64,000 bases of DNA from Planctomycetota bacterium (GTDB lineage Bacteria > Planctomycetota > B15-G4 > JADJEK01), in NCBI GenBank assembly GCA_016709145.1, contig JADJEK010000002.1, positions 124,001 to 188,000 on the forward strand, read 5' to 3'. A program made the translations under genes and the position numbers. Of the stretch, positions 28,161-35,898 are shown one piece after another (position 1 is the first letter of the stretch; the number at the start of each line of letters is the position of its first letter). The notes under the pieces were generated by a model. The model was not told the origin of the DNA and did no database searches. It saw nothing but the letters and a program-made list of their open reading frames with translations.

Positions 28161-28868
28161 TCAGCTCTTGCTCGCCGCCGGAGCCGGCGTCTCGGCCGGT
28201 TCCTGCGTGGCCTCGACCGACGTCGACGGAGCGGCCGCCGTCGGCGTCTCCGTGTTCGTCGCGGCCGGCGCTTCCGCAGTGCTCTCGTCGCGCTCGATCG
28301 TCACCGACTCGGTCGCGGCGCTCGGCGTGGCCGAAGCGGTCGTCGCGTGTCCGGTGCGACCGGCCTCTTCCTTGGCGTGGACGTCGCAGCAGGTCGGGTC
28401 CTTCGGCGCCTCGAAGCAGCGATCGATGTCGACGATCTCGATGAACGCCTGACCGTCGAACACGCTGCGCACCACACCGACGCAGAGGAACGCCTCGTAC
28501 TTGCCGAGGCGGCTCAGGTTCTCGATCGCGTCGATGTTCGTCTTGGCGACGTACAGCAACGCGTGGTGCTTCATGAACCCGGCCTTCGTGTGGATGTCGG
28601 TGGCCGCATCCCAAGCCGAGAAGTTCATGTGCTGGAACGCGTCGAACACCGTATAGAACGGCTGATAGACGTCGCCCGTGCGGTGGAAGCGCGCTTCGAA
28701 CCGCACCTTCTGGCTGAGATACGTCTCCGGCTGCGCGCGCATGGCGTCGAGCGTGCCGTTGATGATGTGGTCCTCCGGCACGCACATGCCGGGGACGATC
28801 GTCGAATGTTGCCCGAACGCCGGCGCTGCGAGCGCAAGCGTCACGAGCCAAGAAAACCCGTACTTCAT
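28161..28868 (-). CDS. Secreted protein of unknown function
   Basis: A 235-aa protein with a clear signal peptide (MKYGFSWLVTLALAAPAFGQ). The mature part (about 21-160) has a compact alpha/beta pattern with conserved-looking Cys residues (PGMCVPE, AFLCVGV, DRCFEA, TCCDVH). A tail of about 75 residues rich in Ala, Thr, Glu and Pro follows and looks disordered. ATG 28868 has GGAGG upstream. I do not recognise the family. The paired TCC and nearby Cys residues suggest disulfides or metal binding outside the cytoplasm. Confidence 0.75.
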   Translation of the reverse strand: MKYGFSWLVTLALAAPAFGQHSTIVPGMCVPEDHIINGTLDAMRAQPETYLSQKVRFEARFHRTGDVYQPFYTVFDAFQHMNFSAWDAATDIHTKAGFMKHHALLYVAKTNIDAIENLSRLGKYEAFLCVGVVRSVFDGQAFIEIVDIDRCFEAPKDPTCCDVHAKEEAGRTGHATTASATPSAATESVTIERDESTAEAPAATNTETPTAAAPSTSVEATQEPAETPAPAASKS

Positions 28869-28917
28869 CTCTGACCCTCCGAACGCGTGGGACGGCGGAA
28901 CGGAGGGCGCCCCACGA

Positions 28918-29094
28918 TCAGCTTGACCCGTGCTGGATCTCTTCCAGCATCCGCTCGAGGGCGGCGTCGAGCCGGTCCTCGCTGATGTAATCGTCATCGC
29001 GAATGCATTTCTTGATCCATTCGAGTCGTTCCGAGCGCTCCATCGGGCGGTCGGGGATCCCGAACAACATCTGGTCGATGCTCGAGCGATTCAT
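28918..29094 (-). CDS. Small FlgM-like protein
   Basis: A 58-aa helical protein. The segment SERLEWIKKCIRDDDYISED followed by RLDAALERMLEEI resembles the C-terminal sigma-28-binding helices of anti-sigma factors of the FlgM type (R-x-E-x2-K-x2-I-x-D-G-x-Y pattern). ATG 29094 has GGAG upstream; an extension to 29229 is possible but lacks support. No flagellar gene is nearby, so the function is only suggested. Confidence 0.55.
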   Translation of the reverse strand: MNRSSIDQMLFGIPDRPMERSERLEWIKKCIRDDDYISEDRLDAALERMLEEIQHGSS

Positions 29095-29225
29095 GGTGCG
29101 GTCTCCAAAGGTGTGCGTGCGGTGCTCGAGGAAGAGGACGATTCGATCGACGCCGGCGAAAGCGGTGCTCCAGAACTTGGACGTGGGCCCACTATCGACC
29201 GCGGCCCGGTGTCGCTTGAGCACGT

Positions 29226-29807
29226 TCAAGCGCGCCCCAGAAAATGAAGGACGGTCTCGCCGTATTCGCGAAATCGTTCTGCAGAAAGACCTTCCAGCGA
29301 CGGTGAGAATCCCGGCGGCGACTCGACGACGACCATCCCACCGGTGTTGAGGAGCCGCTCCACGCGGGGTAGGACACGCTCGAACAGACCGGCGTCGGCG
29401 GACAGGAACAGCGGGTAGGGCGGCCCGAGGTACACGACGTCGAACGCCTGCGCGGGAGCGGTGGCGACGAACTCCTCGACCGGGTTGGCTTCGATCGTGA
29501 CGACCGGCTCGGCATCAAGGTCCGCGACCGACCGGCGCAGCGCGGCCAGGGCCGCGCGGTCGCGTTCGACCAACACCACGCGTGTCGCGCCGCGCGAGTA
29601 CGCCTCGAATCCGACCGTACCGGCCCCGGCATACAAGTCGAGGAACGTCGAACCCTCGATCCTCGGACCCAACATGTCGAACAGCGAGCGACGTACCAGC
29701 GCCCGCAGCGGGCGCGTGGCGAGTCCCGCCGGGGCGGTGAGGGCGCGGCCTCGTGCGTGACCGCCGAGGATCCGAGGCGAGTGGTCGTCGTTGGAGCGGC
29801 GCGTCAT
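29226..29807 (-). CDS. rsmD: 16S rRNA (guanine966-N2)-methyltransferase-like protein
   Basis: The RsmD fold is clear: GGHARGR near residue 15, TRPLRALVRRSLFDML for the TRP-x-R-x2-A/S-LF motif, and the SAM site FLDLYAGAGTVGFEA. Motif IV, normally (D/N)PPY and needed for the target amine, reads GPPY (128-131). Length is 193 aa, as usual. The changed Asp may lower activity or be tolerated in this lineage. It is divergent from pdxJ across a short palindromic region. Confidence 0.82.
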   Translation of the reverse strand: MTRRSNDDHSPRILGGHARGRALTAPAGLATRPLRALVRRSLFDMLGPRIEGSTFLDLYAGAGTVGFEAYSRGATRVVLVERDRAALAALRRSVADLDAEPVVTIEANPVEEFVATAPAQAFDVVYLGPPYPLFLSADAGLFERVLPRVERLLNTGGMVVVESPPGFSPSLEGLSAERFREYGETVLHFLGRA

Positions 29808-29846
29808 GCGCCGCGAGCTTCGGAGTTTCGTGCGCGGCGCGCAAGC

Positions 29847-29864
29847 ATCGGTCGCGCGACCGAT
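29847..29864. repeat. 18-bp perfect palindrome in the rsmD/pdxJ divergent region
   Basis: ATCGGTCGCGCGACCGAT reads the same on both strands. It overlaps by one base a TACGAT (29864-29869) that could serve as a -10 element for pdxJ. Size, symmetry and place fit an operator for a dimeric repressor. Confidence 0.45.
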
Positions 29865-29900
29865 ACGATTCGCGCTCCTCCGTCCCGCGAGAGCTCGGCC

Positions 29901-30653
29901 ATGGCGCGACTGCAAGTGAACATCGATCACGTGGCGACGGTGCGCCAAGCGCGTCGGACCGTCGAACCCGACCCCGTCCATGCGGCGGTGCTGGCGGAGC
30001 TCGCTGGCGCGACCGGCATCACGGTCCACTTGCGCGAGGATCGCCGCCACATCCAAGACCGTGACGTCGAGATCCTGCGCCGTACGGTGCGAACGCGCTT
30101 GAATCTGGAAATGGCGGCCAGCGACGAGATGGTCGCGATCGCGCGCCGCATCCGACCCGACATGTGCACGCTGGTCCCCGAACGTCGCGAGGAACTGACG
30201 ACCGAGGGCGGTCTCGACGTCGTCACGCATCGCGAAGCCGTCGCACGCGCGGTGCGCGCGCTGGCGGCGGACGGCATCGAGGTGTCGTTGTTCGTCGACG
30301 CGCGCGTGCCGCAACTCGACGTCGCCAAACTCGTCGGAGCGCACGCGGTGGAACTGCACACCGGCACCTACGCGCACGCGACGGGTGCCGCGCTCGAGCG
30401 GGAGATCGAGCTGCTCCGCGCCGGCGCGGCGCGCGCGCAGGCGCAAGGGCTCGTCGTCCACGCCGGACACGGACTGACGTACTGGAACACGGCTGCGGTC
30501 GCCGCGATCTCCGCCATGTGCGACCTCAACATCGGTCATTCGATCGTGAGTCGCGCGGTGCTCGTCGGCATGGAGCGGGCCGTGCGCGAGATGATCGCGA
30601 TCATCGACGCCGCGACCGTCGGCGGCCGGGGCGCGCCGCTGCCGATGGCCTGA
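29901..30653 (+). CDS. pdxJ: Pyridoxine 5'-phosphate synthase
   Basis: Condenses 1-deoxyxylulose-5-phosphate with 3-amino-2-oxopropyl phosphate in the DXP-dependent vitamin B6 pathway. Signatures are VNIDHVATVRQARR at the N-terminus, HLREDRRHIQDRD, NLEMA, CTLVPERREELTTEGGLD, VELHTG.YA and NIGHSIVSRAV near the end. Length is 250 aa. It appears to be a single-gene unit. Confidence 0.94.
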   Translation: MARLQVNIDHVATVRQARRTVEPDPVHAAVLAELAGATGITVHLREDRRHIQDRDVEILRRTVRTRLNLEMAASDEMVAIARRIRPDMCTLVPERREELTTEGGLDVVTHREAVARAVRALAADGIEVSLFVDARVPQLDVAKLVGAHAVELHTGTYAHATGAALEREIELLRAGAARAQAQGLVVHAGHGLTYWNTAAVAAISAMCDLNIGHSIVSRAVLVGMERAVREMIAIIDAATVGGRGAPLPMA

Positions 30654-30705
30654 ACCAGCCCAGCGCGGCCAGCGCCGGACTCGAACGATTCCCCGGCTGC
30701 GTGCC

Positions 30706-30736
30706 TTGTCACGGCAGGTGGGGCGGCGGCTATAGT
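30706..30736 (+). promoter_or_regulatory. Candidate sigma-70 promoter
   Basis: TTGTCA (30706-30711) and TATAGT (30731-30736) are separated by 19 bp, slightly long. A transcript would start near 30743 and carry about 120 nt of leader before the FHA-vWA gene. Confidence 0.5.
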
Positions 30737-30861
30737 CCCGCCACAGCGTCTCTCCCAGCGACGTGCTGCTGCCGGAACGGGCCGTCGCCGGGGTCACCCG
30801 AAAGCGGGCTCGAAAGCGTCCAGGCGTTGAGCTTTGACGCTGAAGAGCCGAAGAACCAGGC

Positions 30862-32685
30862 ATGGCGAACGCCGCCTTCGCTCCCGAACCGGTTCCCGAT
30901 CGAGCGGTACCCGTGGTGCCGCCGGTAGGAGCGTTCTCGGCGAGCTGGCGACTGGTGCTCCCGCAGACCACGCTGCCGCTGCCGGTCCTGCGGCCGCTCG
31001 TGATCGGCTCCGACCCCCTGGCGGGGCTGCAACTCCAACACGCGTCGATCCACTCGTTCCATGCGCGGATCACGCGCGCCGGCGAGGTGCTGGAGCTGGT
31101 CGCCCTCGGTGAGGGATCGGTCGAGGTCGACGGCCGCCCGGTCCGCAAGTGCACGTTGCGCGGCGGCGAGGCCATTCGCATCGGCGACCTGCGGCTCCGC
31201 ATCGAGCGCGGTGAAGCCGTGCCCGCGATCGTCCAGGCGCCGGCGCGCGTGCCGACCCTCGACGAGGAGTTCCGCGAACTGCTGCGGCGCGAACTGCGGC
31301 GGGCACCGTGGTTCCTCGTGTCGATCGCGTTCCACGTCGGTCTGTTCCTCGTGATCAAGCAATTCGACGACCCGCCGCGACCGCTGGCCCAGAAGCTCTC
31401 GATCCAAGCGTCGCTGACCAACTCCGACGACGCGCTCGACGTCGAAGAAGTCGTGCGCGTCGAACCGAGCGAGCCCGAGCCCACGCCGACCGACGTCGAA
31501 TTGCCCGACCCGGTCGAGGCCGAACTCGATCCGGCGGAGTTCGCGGGCGGGATCGAGTTCGCCGACGATCCGATCGCAATGGTCGACCTGCAGCGCAAGT
31601 CGTCGCTCGGCACCGGCGCCAGCGGCGGTCGGCAAGGCATCGGCTTCGTGCGCGACGGCGTCAGCTTGAATCGCGTCGGCGGGCCGCTCGGCACGAAGCT
31701 GCGTGAATTGCGCGGGACCGGCGTCGACCTCGTGTTCCTCGTCGACACGACGATGAGCATGGACCCGTTCATCGACGCGGCCAAGCGCACGGTCGACCAG
31801 ATGATCACGGAGTTGTCGCGGCTGATCCCGAACCTACGCATCGGCATGGTCGCGTACCGCGATCGCGGCGACGAGTACGTGACCAAGGCGATCCCGATCG
31901 GCACCGACCGCTACCAGATCCTGAACTTCCTGCAGGGACTGCGCGCGTTCGGCGGCGGGGACACTCCCGAGGACGTGATGTCCGCGGTCGAGTTCGCGTT
32001 CGAAGAGCTCGAGTGGCGTCCGCGCGCGCGCCGCGTGGTGTTGATCGTCGCCGATGCGCCGCCGCACGCGGAGGACATGGCGCGACTGCGCATGAAGCTG
32101 CGCGCGGTCACCGGTCAGTCGCAATCCCCGACGGTGATCAGCACGATCTTCACGGGTTCGTCGGGCCTCACGGCCGCGCAGCAGGACGAAGCCGAGAAGG
32201 CGTTGCGCGAGATCGCGCAAGTCGGCGGCGGCGAGTACGCGCCGATGGCGAAGCCCGACCAGATCAAGTCGCAGATCGTCGAACTCACGCTCGGCGGCAA
32301 GTACGCGAACGAGGCCGAGCGCATCCTGCGTGAGCAGGAGAACTCGTCGCGCCGGCTCGTGGTGGCTCGCTTGCGCGAGGCCAACGACGTCGAAGCGCTG
32401 GTGCGCAAGCTGTATCTGTTGCCGGTCGAACCCCTCGTCGTCAGCGCGTTGGTCGAGCTGGACTCTCCCGGAGTCGCGATCCGCTGCCTCGACATCGTGC
32501 AGAACAAGGCCGTCGCGCCGTCCACGCGCGAGGCCGCGCTCTACGTGTTGAAGCGCACCACGAAGTTCGAGGGCGAGATCGACTTCGGCCGCCCGATCGC
32601 GACGCAGGAAGACGTCCTGACGATGCTGCGCGATTCGATCGACGACCGGTATCGGCCGAAGCCGAAGCGACGCCGCGGCGGCTGA
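30862..32685 (+). CDS. FHA - transmembrane - von Willebrand A protein
   Basis: A 607-aa single-pass membrane protein. Residues about 30-115 form an FHA-like phosphothreonine-binding domain (VIGSDPLAGLQLQHASIHSF, then RIGDLRLRIE). A hydrophobic segment at about 149-165 crosses the membrane. An acidic Pro/Glu linker (about 195-245) follows, then a vWA domain (about 287-480) with a MIDAS-like DTTMSM (D295), the T368 of GGGDTPED, and VLIVADAPPH. A helical C-terminal part (about 500-600) ends in a basic tail. The architecture suggests a membrane scaffold linking cytoplasmic Thr phosphorylation to an extracytoplasmic metal-dependent adhesion domain. Confidence 0.8.
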   Translation: MANAAFAPEPVPDRAVPVVPPVGAFSASWRLVLPQTTLPLPVLRPLVIGSDPLAGLQLQHASIHSFHARITRAGEVLELVALGEGSVEVDGRPVRKCTLRGGEAIRIGDLRLRIERGEAVPAIVQAPARVPTLDEEFRELLRRELRRAPWFLVSIAFHVGLFLVIKQFDDPPRPLAQKLSIQASLTNSDDALDVEEVVRVEPSEPEPTPTDVELPDPVEAELDPAEFAGGIEFADDPIAMVDLQRKSSLGTGASGGRQGIGFVRDGVSLNRVGGPLGTKLRELRGTGVDLVFLVDTTMSMDPFIDAAKRTVDQMITELSRLIPNLRIGMVAYRDRGDEYVTKAIPIGTDRYQILNFLQGLRAFGGGDTPEDVMSAVEFAFEELEWRPRARRVVLIVADAPPHAEDMARLRMKLRAVTGQSQSPTVISTIFTGSSGLTAAQQDEAEKALREIAQVGGGEYAPMAKPDQIKSQIVELTLGGKYANEAERILREQENSSRRLVVARLREANDVEALVRKLYLLPVEPLVVSALVELDSPGVAIRCLDIVQNKAVAPSTREAALYVLKRTTKFEGEIDFGRPIATQEDVLTMLRDSIDDRYRPKPKRRRGG

Positions 32686-32916
32686 CGGAACGTGAGTCAA
32701 TCGGGCGCGAGCTCCGGTCGCCCGCCGCGCGCGGGCCGTCCGCGTCCGCCACGGCGACAACGCACGCCTCCGAGCGAACACGCACGACGTCGGTGCTGGA
32801 TGCGCACGGAACGCGTGCGGCGCCTATGATCCGCGCCTTTGCGCGCTGGCCCTCCGCTTGCTTCGAAGGCAGACGCAACGCACGGCAAGAAGTTCAACGG
32901 ATCGAAATCGCACGTC

Positions 32917-35898
32917 ATGAACCCCACGACGGAGACCCAGCGCATCGTCGGCCCCGCGCTCCTGTTCGTGACCGGTGCCGCGGCGCTGGTGTTCGAGTCG
33001 GCCGCGATCCGATGGCTGACGGCGCAATGCGGCGGGACCGTCGAAGCCATCGCGATCGGTGTCGCGGTGTTCGTGGTCGCGCTGGCCGTCGGCGCCGAGG
33101 TCTTCGGCCGCATCGCCTCGCGCGTGGAACGACCGGAGCGGTGGTTCGCGGGCCAAGTCGCGTTCGCGGCGATCGGGATCGGGTCCGCTCCGTGGGTGGC
33201 CGACGCCGTTTCCGCGATCGGCCTCGTACCGGCGCTCGACGCCACTGCCTTCCATCGCATCGCGATCGTTTGGGTGTTCGCGACCCTCGTGATCGCGCCA
33301 GCGGCGTTCGCGCTCGGCGGAACCGTCCCCACGATCGCGGCAGCGACTCCTCCCGTCCTGGCCGTGGGTTGGCTCGCGGCCGCCAACACGGCAGGCGCCG
33401 TGCTCGGTGCGATCGGCTTCGGTTTCGTCTTGTTCGAACGCTTCGGACTGACGCTGACGTCGGTCGTAGCGGCCGCGGCGTTGGTGGCGACGGGCGTGGT
33501 GGCGCTCGTCGTGTTGCCGTGGCGCTCGAACGTGTTGGGCTCGAGTTCCGTCCCCGTCACGCACGCCGAGTCGTCGTCGAGTTCGCCAGCGAGTTCGACC
33601 GTTGCGTGGATCGCCGGGTTCGTGACGCTCGCGTTCGAGGTCGCCGCGTTCCGCCTGCTCGCTCAGTTCGTTCCGTCGTCGGCGCCCCTGTTGGCACTGC
33701 TGTTGGCGTCGTTCGTGTTCGGGCTCGCACTCGGCAATGCCGCGGGAACGTGGATCACGCAGGACGGCGCCGACGCGACGCGCCGCGCCCTGTCGTGGCT
33801 GCCGTGGCTGGCTCCGACCATCCTGCTGGTGCCGCTCGCGGCGCATCTGCACGACCGCAGCAGCGAAATCCTCGGCGTGGTGCGAGCTGCGTGGATCACG
33901 CCGCTGACGCTGTCCGTCGTGCCGGCCGCGTTCGTGTCGGGCGCGGTGTTCGCGTCGTTGCTCGCGAGTGCGGGGAGTGGCGCCCGTCGCGCTCGCGGCA
34001 GCGGTCGGCTGATCGCGGTCAACGCCGTCGGCAACGTGGTGGGCTCGCTCGGCGCGACGTTCCTGTTGGTTCCGCAACTCGGTCTGCGCGGCGCGTTCAT
34101 CGCTCTGGCTGCGCTGGCTGGAATCGTCGGCCTGGTCGGCGTGCTGCCCTCGCGATCGCTGGCTCGGATCGGCGCCGCGATCGCCGCGTGCGTCTGCGCG
34201 GCCGGCTTGGCGTTCGTCGATCCGAAGCTGTTGCCGCAGCATCCGTACTTCCCGCTGGTGCTCGCGCACGTCGATGCGCCGGATGCCAGCGTGACCGTGG
34301 TCGGCCCGCGCTTGAGTGGGCGACCTGCGCTGATCCTCGATCGCTGGCGCGTGCAAGGCGGCGGCGACGCGGCGCGTCGGACGGAACGCCGGCAAGCGCT
34401 GTTGCCGCTCGCGCTCGCCGGCGAGGTGCGATCGGCTCTCGTGCTCGGCGTCGGGACCGGCGCCAGCACCCAAGCCCTGCTGGACGGTGGAGTCGGCGAC
34501 GTCGTCGGCGTCGAACTCGTGCGCGGCGTGCTCGACGCTCAGCCGTTGTTCGACGACGGTCGCGGAGCACTCTCGCATCGCAGTGGCTGCTCGCTGGTCG
34601 AGGGCGACGCGGTTTCCTACGTGCGACGTTCGTCGCGCAAGTTCGACCTGATCCTCGGCGACCTGTTTTTCCCGGACGCGCCGGGAGCAGGCGCGCTGTA
34701 CTCGCGCGAACACTTCGAAGCCGTGCGCGAGCGTCTGTCCGACGGCGGCGTGTTCATGCAGTGGGTGCCGATGCACCAAGTGCGCTTCGCCGAGTTCGGC
34801 TTGATCGCGCGCACGTTCGCCGACGTGTTCCCGACCACGCTGATGTTCCTTGCCGACGCGGACGTCGATCAGCCGATCGTCGGGTTGTTCGGCTCGAACG
34901 GCCCGCAGCGTTGGCGGGAGTCCGCACTCGCGACGCGACTGGCATCGCCGCGAGTGCGCGCCTTGTTCGAAGAAGTCGAGCTGGCGACCCCGACCGACGT
35001 GTTCTCGTCGTTCCGAGGCGATCGCTACACGATCGACGCCCAGTTCACGATTCCGGGCGACGAGCGCGCGAACGCCGAACGCAACACCATCGACCGTCCG
35101 CTGGTGGAGCTGCGTACGGCGATGAAGACGGACGGGGAGACGCGGCTGGCTCAGGCCAACTGGCGAATCGTGCGCGATCGCCTCGCCGACACGTTCGATG
35201 CCTACCTGACGTTCGACTCGCCGGAGATCGCGCCGAGCACGAACGCGGTCAGCACGGCCACCGACGTTCCGTTGCCGGAGAAGCTGCGCGAGATGCGCGC
35301 GGCATGGACGGCGACGAACTGGGTGCTGCAGGCGCAGGTCGCGCGCATCGAGTACGCATTGCGGACGGCGGTCGGCGGCATCGATCCGCGCGAGGCCGAA
35401 CGCGCCGAGATCGAGGCGTACCTGTTCGGACTGAAGTACTCCCCACGCCACGCGCTGATCAATCGGCGTCTGAACGAGATCTCCGCGCGCTGCGCGTTGG
35501 AGCGCCGCATCGACGACATGGCCACGCTGAACGAGAACGTGATCACGTTGAATCCGGCGAATCCGCAAGCGGCGCGTGACCTCGCACTCGCGCGTCTGCT
35601 GCTCGGGCAGTTCGATCGAGCCGAGCGCGTGTTGCTCGCGACGATCGGAGAGCGCCAGGACGCGGGATTCGAACAGCGGCTGCTCGCGGTCGCGCAGTAC
35701 TTGCTCGGGAACCGCGACGGCGCGCGCGTGGCCTTGGAGCGCGCACGAGCGTCGGCGGGCGGTGGGTTCGCGCTCGCCGAGAGCATCGGCGCCGAATTGG
35801 CCGGAGAGCGGCAACACGCGCTCGAGTGGCTCGCGCTCGCCGAGCGTTCTCCGAGCCTCGCCGAACTCGCCGGCCGCGTGCGTGAGACCATGAAGTGA
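32917..35898 (+). CDS. Membrane spermidine-synthase-like protein with C-terminal TPR-like region (copy 1)
   Basis: A 993-aa protein. The N-terminal 500 residues contain many transmembrane helices. A spermidine-synthase/methyltransferase fold follows (about 520-700): VLGVGTGASTQALLDGG for the nucleotide-type loop, then FDLILGDLFFPDAPGAG and GGVFMQWVPMHQ. The last 150 residues are helical repeats of TPR type. ATG 32917 is preferred because the transmembrane part begins directly after. The substrate is unknown; soluble SpeE enzymes transfer aminopropyl groups. It overlaps its paralogue by 4 bp. Confidence 0.78.
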   Translation: MNPTTETQRIVGPALLFVTGAAALVFESAAIRWLTAQCGGTVEAIAIGVAVFVVALAVGAEVFGRIASRVERPERWFAGQVAFAAIGIGSAPWVADAVSAIGLVPALDATAFHRIAIVWVFATLVIAPAAFALGGTVPTIAAATPPVLAVGWLAAANTAGAVLGAIGFGFVLFERFGLTLTSVVAAAALVATGVVALVVLPWRSNVLGSSSVPVTHAESSSSSPASSTVAWIAGFVTLAFEVAAFRLLAQFVPSSAPLLALLLASFVFGLALGNAAGTWITQDGADATRRALSWLPWLAPTILLVPLAAHLHDRSSEILGVVRAAWITPLTLSVVPAAFVSGAVFASLLASAGSGARRARGSGRLIAVNAVGNVVGSLGATFLLVPQLGLRGAFIALAALAGIVGLVGVLPSRSLARIGAAIAACVCAAGLAFVDPKLLPQHPYFPLVLAHVDAPDASVTVVGPRLSGRPALILDRWRVQGGGDAARRTERRQALLPLALAGEVRSALVLGVGTGASTQALLDGGVGDVVGVELVRGVLDAQPLFDDGRGALSHRSGCSLVEGDAVSYVRRSSRKFDLILGDLFFPDAPGAGALYSREHFEAVRERLSDGGVFMQWVPMHQVRFAEFGLIARTFADVFPTTLMFLADADVDQPIVGLFGSNGPQRWRESALATRLASPRVRALFEEVELATPTDVFSSFRGDRYTIDAQFTIPGDERANAERNTIDRPLVELRTAMKTDGETRLAQANWRIVRDRLADTFDAYLTFDSPEIAPSTNAVSTATDVPLPEKLREMRAAWTATNWVLQAQVARIEYALRTAVGGIDPREAERAEIEAYLFGLKYSPRHALINRRLNEISARCALERRIDDMATLNENVITLNPANPQAARDLALARLLLGQFDRAERVLLATIGERQDAGFEQRLLAVAQYLLGNRDGARVALERARASAGGGFALAESIGAELAGERQHALEWLALAERSPSLAELAGRVRETMK

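Noticed and set aside
26342..28444. A 700-codon plus-strand frame opposite recN
   Set aside because: RecN is certain on the minus strand, and the plus-strand frame shows only low-complexity shadow sequence.
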